From NCBI GenBank assembly GCA_017479425.1, contig JAFVCD010000032.1, forward strand, positions 1 through 64,000: a DNA stretch of 64,000 bases. The letters are read 5' to 3'. Positions 30,981 to 39,258 of this stretch are shown one piece after another. Each line of letters begins with the position of its first letter. Position 1 is the first letter of the stretch. Position numbers and translations under genes: made by a program. Under the pieces are notes generated by a model. It saw only the letters and a program-made list of their open reading frames with translations, did not search any database and was not told the DNA's origin. Source of the DNA: Oscillospiraceae bacterium (lineage in GTDB: Bacteria > Bacillota > Clostridia > Oscillospirales > Oscillospiraceae).

Positions 30981-32708
30981 TCAAAGATTTTTTCTCTTGT
31001 TTTCCAAATATTTCAGAAGGTCAACGTCCTCGCTGACCTTTATCTGCGCTCTTTCCATTTTATTTATGCAGTCCTGAAGAACCTTCGGCGCGGCGCTTAT
31101 ATCAAATGGCTCGCGCATGATTTTCGTGAAGAGATCTGCGTCGTCCTCCAAAAGATTCGCTATTGCCGACTCAGTCACACTCTCGTTATCGTCGTTCCTG
31201 CGCTTTATGAGCGCGAACACCTTCGCCCAATAGGGCGACGTAAAGCTCTCCTCTGTGAGCGCGACGGTCTTTATAAGCTCCGGGTCGCGCACAAGGACGC
31301 GGATAACCCCTTCCTCCGCGACGCCGCTCGTGGGGTTTGCATAGCGCTTAGACTTGTCCGCCGGCTGAACCGTCTGCTCCGGGCGGAGATTTTTCTTCTC
31401 CTCGCGCTTTTTCTGCTCCTTATACCGCCGCGATATGGCGCGCTTCACCTCATTGAGCACCGCTTCCTTCGACACGGACGCGATATCTGCGACCTTTTCT
31501 GAATATACGTCGCGCTCGATGGAGTTTCCTATCGAGGCGAGCACCTCCGTCGCCTCTCTGAGATAGCCTATCCTGCCGTCGTCCGTCAGAAGATCGTACT
31601 TCGCCTTAACTGCCAGCAGGCGGTATTCGATATGGTTCTCGCTCCGCTCAAGAAGCAGGCTGAACGCCTCGGCCCCCATCTTCTTAATGTACTCGTCCGG
31701 GTCCTTCGCGCCGCTCATACGCAGAACTCTGCACTGTATGCCGGTGTTTTCAAATATCCCTATCGCCCTCTGCGCCGCCTTCTGACCCGCTCCGTCGTTA
31801 TCGTAGGCAATGACTACCCTCTCGGTGTAGCGGCTCATAAGCCGCGCCTGCTCCGGCGTGAGCGAGGTGCCAAGCGAGGCAACCGCGCAGTCAAACCCCG
31901 CCTGGTGCAGGCTCACTACGTCGATATTGCCCTCAGCGAGGATGAGCATTCCCATCTTTGACTTCTTCGCAAGATTCAGTGCAAAGAGATTGTGCGACTT
32001 TGAGAAAACCGGAGTATCGGGGCTGTTTAAGTATTTCGGCTCGCCGTCGTCAAGTATTCTCCCTGAGAAGCCGATAACCGAGCCGCGCACATCGATGACC
32101 GGGAACATCAGCCGGTTGCGGAAAACATCGTAGACCCCGCCGGTCCTGCCGCGCTTGCACAGTCCCGCGTCAACAAGCTCATACTGCGTGTAGCCCTTTT
32201 TCGTCATCGCGTCCGTGAGCGCGTTCCACTCGTTCGGCGCGCAGCCGAGGCCGAAGCGCTTCGCCATCTCGGGACTTATGCCGCGCCGCTTTATATAATC
32301 GACTGCCTCGCGTCCCTTCGGGGTTTTGAGCGTTTCATAGAAGAATCTCGCGGCGTCGCGGTTCAATTCGAGCATACGCGCGCGGCGGTTTCTGAGTTCC
32401 ATCGGCGTATCGTCCTCGGGCATTTCCATCCCGGCGCGGCGCGCAAGAAACTGAACGGCGTCCATAAACCCGAGGTTTTCTATCTCCATTATGAAGTTAA
32501 CAACTCCCCCGCCCTTGCCGCAGCCGAAGCAGTGGTATATCTGCTTGTCCTGCGAAACAGAGAAGGACGGAGTCTTTTCCGAGTGGAAGGGGCAAAGCCC
32601 GAACAGATTGCTGCCCGAGCGCTTATTGAGCTGAACGTAATCGCTCACAACGTCGACTATATCGTTTCGCGCCGTAAGCTCGTCGAGAAACCCGTCCGGC
32701 AGCGGCAT
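30981..32708 (-). CDS. dnaG: DNA primase
   Basis: The 575-residue primase makes RNA primers at the replication fork. It has the CHC2 zinc finger (GLCPFHSEKTPSF, IYHCFGCGKGG, about 38-64), the catalytic TOPRIM domain (about 255-335, with LAEGNIDVVSLHQAGF and VIAYDNDGAGQKAA) and a C-terminal helicase-binding region. The TOPRIM motif reads EGNID where EGYMD is usual; the Glu and Asp are kept. It sits between dgt and rpoD. Confidence 0.96.
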   Translation of the reverse strand: MPLPDGFLDELTARNDIVDVVSDYVQLNKRSGSNLFGLCPFHSEKTPSFSVSQDKQIYHCFGCGKGGGVVNFIMEIENLGFMDAVQFLARRAGMEMPEDDTPMELRNRRARMLELNRDAARFFYETLKTPKGREAVDYIKRRGISPEMAKRFGLGCAPNEWNALTDAMTKKGYTQYELVDAGLCKRGRTGGVYDVFRNRLMFPVIDVRGSVIGFSGRILDDGEPKYLNSPDTPVFSKSHNLFALNLAKKSKMGMLILAEGNIDVVSLHQAGFDCAVASLGTSLTPEQARLMSRYTERVVIAYDNDGAGQKAAQRAIGIFENTGIQCRVLRMSGAKDPDEYIKKMGAEAFSLLLERSENHIEYRLLAVKAKYDLLTDDGRIGYLREATEVLASIGNSIERDVYSEKVADIASVSKEAVLNEVKRAISRRYKEQKKREEKKNLRPEQTVQPADKSKRYANPTSGVAEEGVIRVLVRDPELIKTVALTEESFTSPYWAKVFALIKRRNDDNESVTESAIANLLEDDADLFTKIMREPFDISAAPKVLQDCINKMERAQIKVSEDVDLLKYLENKRKNL

Positions 32709-32742
32709 GCTGCTCCCTCCCCCTTGATATTTTCAGCGTTTC

Positions 32743-33750
32743 TTATTTTACTGTCCACGCCATCGGAACGAAGATATCGTTGAACATCTCGATGGCGTAG
32801 GAATCGGTCATACCGGCAACGTAGTCTGTGACTGCCCGCTCCAGGCCCTCTTTTTCGGCGATGACGAGAAATTCATCGCCCATTTTGTCCTTGTTTTTCA
32901 TGTAGAAGTCGAAAAGTCCCTCTATCATTCCCTTGACCTTTCGCTCCTCTCCCTTTACGACGGGGTTGCGGTAGACGTTAGCGTAGAGAAACTCCGTAAA
33001 ATCATCGACAGCGGCGCCGACCTCGGGCGTGTAGCCGCACCGCTCGACCGCGGCGCCGACGCTTATTACATCCTCGACGAGGGTGTTTATTCTCTCGGAA
33101 TAGCGGCAGCCGAGGGTTTTCATCACGTTTGCCGGGATATCGTCAGCCGAGAGCACTCCGGCGCGGATAGCGTCGTCCACATCATGGTTTATGTAGGCGA
33201 TCTTATCGGCGAGGCGCACGAGCTGCCCCTCCTTAGTCATGCACAGCGGGTCGCAGGTGTGGCGCAGTATGCCGTCGCGCACCTCGTAGGTGAGGTTCAG
33301 ACCGAAGCCCTCCTTCTCGATGACGTCTACCACTCTGAGGCTCTGCTCATAGTGGCGGAAGCCGCCGTGTGGAGCCATTATCTCATTGAGGGCGCGCTCT
33401 CCGGCGTGGCCGAACGGAGTATGCCCGAGATCGTGTCCAAGTCCGATCGCCTCTGTGAGATCCTCGTTGAGGCGCATCGCCCGCGCGAGCGTGCGCGCTA
33501 TTCTCGTCACCTCGAGCGTATGCGTGAGGCGGGTGCGGTAGTGGTCGCCCTCCGGCTCAAGGAAAACCTGCGTTTTCTGCTTTAAGCGGCGGAATGCCTT
33601 GCAGTGCGTTATCCTGTCCACATCGCGCTGAAACGGCGTTCTGACGGCATCGTCCTCCTCCGGGATTCTGCGCCCGAGGGTATCCCTTGAACGCACGCCG
33701 TACTGCGAGATCGTAAGCTCTTCTGTTTTCTGAATTTCCTCACGTATCAT
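32743..33750 (-). CDS. dgt: Deoxyguanosinetriphosphate triphosphohydrolase-like protein
   Basis: The 335-residue HD-domain enzyme of the dGTPase family hydrolyses dNTPs to nucleosides and triphosphate. Metal ligands are in RTRLTHTLEVTRIAR and the AIGLGHDLGHTPFGHAGE motif. ATG 33750 has GAGGTG seven bases upstream, so the frame's earlier start at 33765 is not used. The dgt-dnaG-rpoD order is frequent in Clostridia. The gap of 34 bases to dnaG implies one transcript. Confidence 0.94.
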   Translation of the reverse strand: MIREEIQKTEELTISQYGVRSRDTLGRRIPEEDDAVRTPFQRDVDRITHCKAFRRLKQKTQVFLEPEGDHYRTRLTHTLEVTRIARTLARAMRLNEDLTEAIGLGHDLGHTPFGHAGERALNEIMAPHGGFRHYEQSLRVVDVIEKEGFGLNLTYEVRDGILRHTCDPLCMTKEGQLVRLADKIAYINHDVDDAIRAGVLSADDIPANVMKTLGCRYSERINTLVEDVISVGAAVERCGYTPEVGAAVDDFTEFLYANVYRNPVVKGEERKVKGMIEGLFDFYMKNKDKMGDEFLVIAEKEGLERAVTDYVAGMTDSYAIEMFNDIFVPMAWTVK

Positions 33751-33887
33751 ATAATTGCACCTCAAAAATACGTTACAGTAATCTTATACTCCGAAAAACC
33801 CCGAAACCCTTTTATTTTTTTGCAAAATTTTATTAAAGCGCGGCATTATGACATTATTCAATGCGTCGACAAAGTCTCCGCATCGAA

Positions 33888-33918
33888 CATATTTTGCGCT
33901 CTCTGAGCGCAAAATATG
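33888..33918. repeat. Perfect 14-bp hairpin with 3-base loop
   Basis: CATATTTTGCGCTC (33888-33901) is followed after TCT by its exact reverse complement (33905-33918). No T-run on either side, so it is not a classical terminator. Confidence 0.7.
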
Positions 33919-33941
33919 ACGCCTGCGGGCCTGTTTGCGAC

Positions 33942-33971
33942 GTGAAGGGGCCTCTCGGCCGGCCCCTTCAC
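33942..33971. repeat. Perfect 11-bp GC-rich hairpin
   Basis: GTGAAGGGGCC (33942-33952) and GGCCCCTTCAC (33961-33971) are exact inverted repeats around TCTCGGCC. It lies 24 bases from the preceding hairpin. Together they look like a structured RNA or a non-autonomous repeat. Confidence 0.7.
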
Positions 33972-34058
33972 AGAACCCCGCCTCCTTTATCCAACGCTTT
34001 TCCTTTTTGTCTACAGTCTGCATTATTTGCATTTTTTCATAGACTTTGGCATTATTTA

Positions 34059-34067
34059 TGCTATAAT
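34059..34067 (+). promoter_or_regulatory. Extended -10 promoter of the GGDEF gene
   Basis: TGCTATAAT (TATAAT at 34062-34067) lies about 55 bases before the TTG start. No good -35 is present at normal spacing. Confidence 0.5.
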
Positions 34068-34122
34068 AACTACTAAAGTGATTATTATAAACCACGTGAT
34101 TATATATTTAGGAGCAACCACC

Positions 34123-35151
34123 TTGAACACCATTCTTACGATGAGCTATGCCAAGCGGCTGTGCTATCTTATGTGCGGGCTGTTCTTTATCATCCACGTC
34201 TGCCTGCTTATAGTCTTTCTCGTCTGCGGAGTTTACCCGCTTGCATATTTCAACATCTTCAGCATTCTCTTCTACTGCGCCTCGATGTTCGTCATTCAGA
34301 GGAAGCTTTTCCGTTTCTTCGTAATCTCCTCATTCTTCGAGATATGCGTTCACATGGGGCTTGCGATTATTCTCTGCGGATGGAACGTCGGCTTTCAGGT
34401 GACTATAATCGGCGTGTGTATCCTCATTTTTTACGCGGAATACGCAGGAAAGAGCCTCGGGATAAAAACAGTCAGCGGTCTTGCGCTCACTCCGATCGCC
34501 GCCGCAACCTATATCTCTGCTCTCATCATATCCTGGGGAAAGCCGCCGATGTACCCTCTCCCCGGCGATATCGCGTTCGGAATGCAGCTCTCCTGGGCGG
34601 TGATACTCTTCTCCATAGCCTCCGTGATCCTGCACACCTTTGTCTCCGTCGCCACAAAATCTCAGGAAACGCTGGCAAATGAGATGCTTCACGATAAGCT
34701 CACGGGGCTTCCTAACCGCTACTACATAACCCGCGTTTTCAAGCGCTTCTCCGAGGCCGCGGAAATCGGCGGCTACTGGCTCGCCATCGCCGACCTCGAC
34801 GATTTCAAGCACATAAACGACACCTACGGTCACAACTGCGGCGACTACGTTCTCAAAACTGCCGCAAGCCTCATAAGGGAGGCAGCCGGGGATTGTGAAA
34901 TATGCCGCTGGGGCGGCGAGGAGTTTCTCATCGTTTCAAGCGGGCTTGTTGACCGCGAGGAAACTCTCAAACGCGTCTGCGCCGCCGTGGGGAGTTACCG
35001 CTTCCGGTATGATGAAATAAGCTTCCGCATGACGCTGACAGTAGGAAGCGCAGTCCGTAAGGATGGGCAGAGTATCGCGGATTGGATAGACCGCGCCGAC
35101 AAGAAGCTCTACATCGGCAAAAGCTCCGGCAAAAATCAATACGTTCTGTAA
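34123..35151 (+). CDS. Membrane GGDEF diguanylate cyclase
   Basis: The 342-residue protein has about six N-terminal membrane helices (about residues 10-185) and a C-terminal GGDEF domain (about 190-342) with the catalytic RWGGEEF motif, the DLDDFKHINDTYGHNCGD metal and base site, and the start LLHDKLTGLPNRYY-like (MLHDKLTGLPNRYY). It should make cyclic di-GMP from GTP. No I-site RxxD is obvious. TTG 34123 follows TTAGGAG with eight bases spacing and is preferred to ATG 34141. It is monocistronic and convergent with yigZ. Confidence 0.9.
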   Translation: MNTILTMSYAKRLCYLMCGLFFIIHVCLLIVFLVCGVYPLAYFNIFSILFYCASMFVIQRKLFRFFVISSFFEICVHMGLAIILCGWNVGFQVTIIGVCILIFYAEYAGKSLGIKTVSGLALTPIAAATYISALIISWGKPPMYPLPGDIAFGMQLSWAVILFSIASVILHTFVSVATKSQETLANEMLHDKLTGLPNRYYITRVFKRFSEAAEIGGYWLAIADLDDFKHINDTYGHNCGDYVLKTAASLIREAAGDCEICRWGGEEFLIVSSGLVDREETLKRVCAAVGSYRFRYDEISFRMTLTVGSAVRKDGQSIADWIDRADKKLYIGKSSGKNQYVL

Positions 35152-35155
35152 GAAA

Positions 35156-35191
35156 AGCGCAGAGAGCGGCAATCAATCCGTCCTCTGCGCT
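35156..35191 (+). terminator. Probable terminator of the GGDEF gene
   Basis: AGCGCAGAG (35156-35164) pairs with CTCTGCGCT (35183-35191); the tail GCTTAATTT is only weakly T-rich. Confidence 0.5.
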
Positions 35192-35220
35192 GCTTAATTT
35201 GATGGTAACCGGTATGTCTG

Positions 35221-35342
35221 TAAGAGTGTAAAAACACGCATAACACGCATAACACGCGCAACTCATATAGCTAACATATATATAATATAATAATATATTA
35301 CGGGAGTTATGCTTCTTATGCTTCTTTCATGTGTTTTTTACT
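35221..35342. repeat. Pentamer-array inverted element, copy B
   Basis: The left arm begins GAGTGTAAAA (35224-35233), then linkers ACAC alternate with pentamers GCATA, GCATA and GCGCA, closing with ACTC. The AT-rich centre (about 35264-35300) includes TATATATAATATAATAATAT. The right arm opens with GAGT, then TATGC, TTCT, TATGC, TTCT and TTCAT, and ends GTGTTTTTTACTC (to 35343). TATGC is the exact complement of GCATA. Read inward, both arms start GAGT..AAAAACAC, hold three pentamer units and finish ACTC. It fills the space between the convergent GGDEF and yigZ genes. Confidence 0.75.
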
Positions 35343-35963
35343 CTATAGCTTTACCGGCTTCAGGCACTCGCCCGTTTTCACCGGCGCTACGCTTCCCGCT
35401 GTGATGTCGGTTATGCGCGCGATGTACGTCTCCAGCTCCTCCTGCGGAACGCTGAGCGTCATCGTTATCCCCGCGCCGTAGTCTATTGAATCCACCGCGA
35501 TGTGAAACCGCGCTGTTTCAGCCTTAATGCGCTCGAGCTGAGCGTAGGAGCACTTGAGCGCTGCGGCGCAGACGACCTTCATTTCAGCTCTGCCCGCCTC
35601 GTCGAGCGCCATGCTCGCCGCCTTTGAATACGCGCGGACAAGTCCGCCCGCGCCGAGCAGTATGCCGCCGAAGTAGCGGGTGACAACGCAGATAAAGTCG
35701 TTCACTCCGCCGGAAGTAAAGACGTTAAGCACCGGCATTCCGCTCGTTCCGGAGGGCTCTCCGTCATCGGAAAAACGGGCGATGTTGCCCTCCTTTATCG
35801 AATAGGCGTAGACGTTGTGGGTCGCGTCCCAGTGCTTCTCGCGCACCTCGCGCAGGTGCTCGAGAGCCTCTTTCTCACTTTTTACCGGCCACACCCGCGC
35901 GATAAAACGCGAGTGCTTCTCGACGTACTCACTCTCGCCGTAGGAATACGGAACGATGTACAT
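35343..35963 (-). CDS. yigZ: YigZ/IMPACT family protein
   Basis: The 206-residue protein has the IMPACT N-terminal domain (about 1-110) with EKHSRFIARV, HNVYAYSI, RFSDDGEPSGTSGMPVL and VVTRYFGGILLGAGGLVRAY, followed by a ferredoxin-like C-terminal DUF1949 domain. The family binds nucleic acids or ribosomes in the stress response; the bacterial role is not settled. ATG 35963 overlaps the hflX stop (TGATG) and has GGGAGG seven bases ahead. It is the last gene of ridA-hflX-yigZ, and its stop codon touches the repeat element at 35221-35342. Confidence 0.92.
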   Translation of the reverse strand: MYIVPYSYGESEYVEKHSRFIARVWPVKSEKEALEHLREVREKHWDATHNVYAYSIKEGNIARFSDDGEPSGTSGMPVLNVFTSGGVNDFICVVTRYFGGILLGAGGLVRAYSKAASMALDEAGRAEMKVVCAAALKCSYAQLERIKAETARFHIAVDSIDYGAGITMTLSVPQEELETYIARITDITAGSVAPVKTGECLKPVKL

Positions 35964-37234
35964 CACTCATCCTCCCCGATATAGCCGCGAACCCTGCCCC
36001 ACAGCTCCGGCCGCACCACGCAGTCTATGACCACTCCGGCGTCTGTGTAGTCCATCGAGATAATCTCCGCCTCGCGGTGCAGAAGCTCCGGCAGAGCGCC
36101 GTCGGAATACGGCACTGTGATGGTAACGCGCTTTTTGTTGCGCCCGAGAATCTCGGTTATCTTCGCAACAAGGTCATCCGCGCCCTCGCCTGTCTTTGCC
36201 GAGATGGCAATGGCGTTCTCGCCGCGCGGGATAAGCTCCGGAACCGCGCACTTATCCGCCTTGTTGTAGACCTCTATGCACGGCGTGTCAGACGCGCCGA
36301 GCTCATCTATGAGCTTTCGCACGACCTCAGCCTGCTCCTCGTACTCCGGGTTTGACACGTCGATGACGTGCAGAAGTATGTCGGCATAGCTGAGCTCCTC
36401 GAGCGTTGCCTTGAACGCCTCGACGAGGTGGTGCGGGAGCTTTCGGATAAAGCCGACGGTGTCGCTCAGAAGCACCTCCTGCCCCGGTGAGAGCGTGAGG
36501 CGGCGGGTAGTTGTGTCAAGGGTGTCGAAAAGACGGTCGTTTGCCGGGATGTCAGAGCCGGTGAGTCGATTCAGGAGCGTGCTCTTTCCGGCGTTGGTGT
36601 AGCCGACGAGCGCGACCACCGCGACGCCGTTTTTCTCCCTCCTGCGGCGCTGAACTCCGCGCACCCGTCTTACGTCCTGAAGCTCCTCCTCGAGCTTTTG
36701 TATCTTGCGCCTTATGTGGCGGCGGTCAGTTTCAAGCTGCGTTTCGCCGGGACCGCGCGTACCTATCGGGCTCGAGCCGCCGGAGGCTGTCTGACGGACA
36801 AGGTGCGTCCACATTCCCGTAAGGCGCGGGAGCATATATTTGTACTGCGCCAGCTCGACCTGCAGTCTGCCCTCGCGCGTTCTCGCGCGCTGGGCGAATA
36901 TGTCGAGAATGAGCTGCGCTCTGTCGATAACGTGAACACCGAGGTCGTCCTCGAGAGCCCTCGTCTGCGATGGGCTGAGCTCGTTGTCGAACACTGCGAG
37001 GGTGCAGCTTTCCGCTTCTATGAGCGCCTTCATCTCCTCGACCTTGCCGCCTCCGAGATATGAGCGCGGGTCGGGGGTCTTTTTACTCTGGAGCACTCTG
37101 CCGCAGCTCACGCCGCCGGCGGTCTCTAAAAGAGCCTCCAGCTCGTCCATGCTCTCCTCGGTGCTGTTCTCCTCCTTCGTAAGCGTGTCGGCGGAGAGGC
37201 CGGCGAGGACAGCTCGTTCTCTTTCGTTTTCCAA
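35963..37234 (-). CDS. hflX: Ribosome-associated GTPase HflX
   Basis: HflX rescues or splits stalled ribosomes. The 423-residue protein has the N-terminal domain (about 1-185, with SYLGGGKVEEMKALIE and the GSSPIGTRGPGETQLE signature), and a G domain with G1 VGYTNAGKSTLLN, G3 LLSDTVGFIRKLPHHLVEAF and G4 YNKADK. The best start is TTG 37234, preceded by AAGGAG; no ATG in frame is near. It lies 21 bases after ridA and overlaps yigZ. Confidence 0.94.
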   Translation of the reverse strand: MENERERAVLAGLSADTLTKEENSTEESMDELEALLETAGGVSCGRVLQSKKTPDPRSYLGGGKVEEMKALIEAESCTLAVFDNELSPSQTRALEDDLGVHVIDRAQLILDIFAQRARTREGRLQVELAQYKYMLPRLTGMWTHLVRQTASGGSSPIGTRGPGETQLETDRRHIRRKIQKLEEELQDVRRVRGVQRRRREKNGVAVVALVGYTNAGKSTLLNRLTGSDIPANDRLFDTLDTTTRRLTLSPGQEVLLSDTVGFIRKLPHHLVEAFKATLEELSYADILLHVIDVSNPEYEEQAEVVRKLIDELGASDTPCIEVYNKADKCAVPELIPRGENAIAISAKTGEGADDLVAKITEILGRNKKRVTITVPYSDGALPELLHREAEIISMDYTDAGVVIDCVVRPELWGRVRGYIGEDE

Positions 37235-37255
37235 TAATAGATCTCCTTCATAAGC

Positions 37256-37633
37256 TTATCTTCTTGCGATGCACTCGCATTCGCACTTCGCGCCCTTCGG
37301 GAGCGCGGCGACCTCGACGCAGCTGCGCGCGGGATACGGCTCCTTGAAATACTCCGCGTAGACGGCGTTCACATCGGCAAAGTCGCCGATATCGTCGAGG
37401 AATACGGTGGTTTTAACTACGTTTTCAAAGCCGAGTCCCGCTTCCTTGAGGACTGCGGCGAGGTTTTTGAACATTCTGTGCGCCTGAGCTTTTATATCGC
37501 CCTCGACGATGGCGCCGGTGGCGGGGTCAAGTGGTATCTGACCGGAGAGATATACGGTATCGCCGCAGTCTATCGCCTGGGAATACGGGCCGACGGCGGC
37601 GGGAGCGAGCTCAGTGTTGACTCTTGTGCGCAT
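37256..37633 (-). CDS. ridA: RidA family enamine/imine deaminase
   Basis: RidA hydrolyses reactive 2-aminoacrylate-type intermediates from amino-acid metabolism. The 125-residue protein has PAAVGPYSQAIDCGDTVYLSG, the catalytic Arg in EPYPARSCVEVAALPKGA, and the final acidic residue in the ECECIARR tail. ATG 37633 is nine bases after AAAGGAG; an ATG three codons earlier is inside that site. It is the first gene of ridA-hflX-yigZ with a consensus promoter. Confidence 0.94.
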   Translation of the reverse strand: MRTRVNTELAPAAVGPYSQAIDCGDTVYLSGQIPLDPATGAIVEGDIKAQAHRMFKNLAAVLKEAGLGFENVVKTTVFLDDIGDFADVNAVYAEYFKEPYPARSCVEVAALPKGAKCECECIARR

Positions 37634-37665
37634 TTTAAGCATCTCCTTTGAGGTTTGATGCGATT

Positions 37666-37694
37666 ATTATACCCGCTTAATCGCACTATGTCAA
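37666..37694 (-). promoter_or_regulatory. Consensus sigma-A promoter of ridA-hflX-yigZ
   Basis: Minus strand -35 TTGACA (37694-37689), 17-base spacer and -10 TATAAT (37671-37666): both hexamers match the consensus exactly. It directly follows the spoIVA terminator tract. Confidence 0.88.
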
Positions 37695-37695
37695 A

Positions 37696-37717
37696 GAAAA
37701 ATGGGGGCAAAGCCCCC
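37696..37717 (-). terminator. Terminator of spoIVA
   Basis: GGGGGC (37703-37708) pairs with GCCCCC (37712-37717); on the minus strand it is followed by ATTTTT. It starts five bases after the spoIVA stop. Confidence 0.82.
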
Positions 37718-37721
37718 GTTT

Positions 37722-39197
37722 TCACAGTATTATGCAGATAAGTCCGCCTGCGCCGTCGTTTATTATGCGCGCGATGGTATCTCTCAGCTTCGCCCTCGTC
37801 TCGGGCGCCATTGAGCGCACCTTCGCCTGCACCGATTCGCCCGCGATATCGTGAAGGCTCTTGCCGAAGATGTTGGACTCCCATATCTTCGAGGTGTCGC
37901 CCTCGAACTCCTGCAGGAGAAAGCTTATGACCTCGCCGGAGCCGCCCTCGCCGCCGACCGCCGGACTTACTTCCGTTTCAATGTCGGTGGAGATAAGATG
38001 TATCGCCGGCGCCTTTGCCTTGAGCTTAACCGAATATCTCCCGCCCTTGCGAACTATCTCCGGTTCAGCAAGCGTGAGGTCGCCGTCATCCGGCATAACT
38101 ACGCCGTAGCCGGTCTCGCGCACCTCCTTCATTGCCGCTCCGACCTTCTCATACTCTCGCTTGAGTGCGCCGACCTCGCTCATAAGGCGCATGAGATCGC
38201 CGTCGCTGTGAATGTCGAAGCCGCTCTCCGAGGCGATTGCAGAGTAAAACAGTTCTCTCGGTGCGCTGACAACAATGTACGCCGTGCCCGCGCCCATATC
38301 GAGGCTCGAGAGCGACGCAGATACGCCCTCCGCTCCGCCTATCCTGCCGACCGCGCCCTTCACCTCGCGCACAAGGCAGATATTCTCAAAGCTCTCGCGC
38401 GCGGAGTCGCAGATGGATTTTTTCAGCTCCTCGGTGTAGTCCATCGCGTCGATCCAGTCCGGAAGGTCAATGAAAAACTCCGACACCGGAAATTCACCGA
38501 GCACGCCGCTCATGATCGCGCCTATATCGTCCTCACTCAGCTCCATACAGTTGACCGCGATACAGCTGACGCCGTTGTCGGTGGCTATCTCCTGCGCCGC
38601 TCTGCGCGCCGCTTCGCTCTTCGGGTCATAGCAGTTAAGGAGCACCACGAAGGGCTTTCCGAGCTCCTTGAGCTCGCGTATGACGCGCCTCTCCGGCTCG
38701 ATGTAGGCTTCTCTCGGAAGGTCTGTCACGCTTCCGTCGGTGGTGACGACGATTCCGACGGTGCTGTGGTCTGTTATGACCATCCGAGTGCCCTTCTCCG
38801 CCGCCTCGCGCATCGTCACGGGCTCGTCAAACCACGGCGTTCTCACCATTCGCTCTACGCCGTCCTCGTCAGCGCCCATCGCGCCCGGCACCATATAGCC
38901 GACCGAGTCGACAAGCCGAACCTTGAGCTGCGCGCCGTCGTCGAGCGAGAGCAGAACCGCCTCCTCAGGCACAAATTTCGGCTCGGCTGTCATAATCGTC
39001 TTTCCCGAGCCGGACTGCGGCAGCTCGTCAAGCGCGCGCTTTCGCACCTCGTCGGAGCCGATGTTCGGCAGAACGAGAGTTTCCATAAAGCGCTTTATAA
39101 AGGTCGATTTTCCGGTTCTCACCGGCCCTACGACTCCGAGATACACGTCGCCGCCGGTGCGCTTTGCGACTGACTCGTAGATTACGGTATTTTCCAC
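37722..39197 (-). CDS. spoIVA: Stage IV sporulation protein A, spore coat morphogenetic ATPase
   Basis: SpoIVA polymerises on the forespore surface, driven by ATP hydrolysis, to form the base of the coat. The 491-residue protein is the full family length (492 in Bacillus). It has Walker A VVGPVRTGKSTFIKRF, a sensor region MVITDHSTVGIVVTTDGS, VVLLNCYDP, a middle domain and the conserved C terminus GGLICIIL. It starts at GTG 39197 after GAGGAGG. A SigE promoter lies at 39230-39258. It is monocistronic, closed by the terminator at 37696-37717. Confidence 0.97.
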   Translation of the reverse strand: MENTVIYESVAKRTGGDVYLGVVGPVRTGKSTFIKRFMETLVLPNIGSDEVRKRALDELPQSGSGKTIMTAEPKFVPEEAVLLSLDDGAQLKVRLVDSVGYMVPGAMGADEDGVERMVRTPWFDEPVTMREAAEKGTRMVITDHSTVGIVVTTDGSVTDLPREAYIEPERRVIRELKELGKPFVVLLNCYDPKSEAARRAAQEIATDNGVSCIAVNCMELSEDDIGAIMSGVLGEFPVSEFFIDLPDWIDAMDYTEELKKSICDSARESFENICLVREVKGAVGRIGGAEGVSASLSSLDMGAGTAYIVVSAPRELFYSAIASESGFDIHSDGDLMRLMSEVGALKREYEKVGAAMKEVRETGYGVVMPDDGDLTLAEPEIVRKGGRYSVKLKAKAPAIHLISTDIETEVSPAVGGEGGSGEVISFLLQEFEGDTSKIWESNIFGKSLHDIAGESVQAKVRSMAPETRAKLRDTIARIINDGAGGLICIIL

Positions 39198-39229
39198 GTT
39201 GCTTCCTCCTCAGAATGAGCTTCTGAGAA

Positions 39230-39258
39230 AAGGTATGCCGGTTTGTCTTGCGTTATGC
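39230..39258 (-). promoter_or_regulatory. SigE promoter of spoIVA
   Basis: Minus strand -35 GCATAAC (39258-39252), 14-base spacer and -10 CATACCTT (39237-39230). The -10 matches CATACAnT at seven positions and the spacing is ideal. The start site would be about 25 bases before the GTG. Confidence 0.72.

Larger units (their letters stand above)
33751..34122. other. Intergenic region between dgt and the GGDEF gene with two perfect hairpins
   Basis: No coding frame is credible in these 372 bases. The left part should contain the dgt promoter (minus), for which I see no clear match. The centre holds the two strong palindromes listed below, and the right part carries the GGDEF promoter. Loosely similar inverted sequences (GACAAAG near 33868 and TTTGTC near 34008) flank the hairpins, hinting at a small repeat element. 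Confidence 0.55.

Noticed and set aside
33784..34095. A 103-codon frame on the minus strand between dgt and the GGDEF gene
   Set aside because: It runs through both perfect hairpins, begins inside the GGDEF promoter region and has no ribosome site. The hairpins explain the sequence better.
37851..39173. A 440-codon open frame antisense to spoIVA
   Set aside because: Shadow of spoIVA. The translation is low-complexity in charged residues with no recognisable fold.
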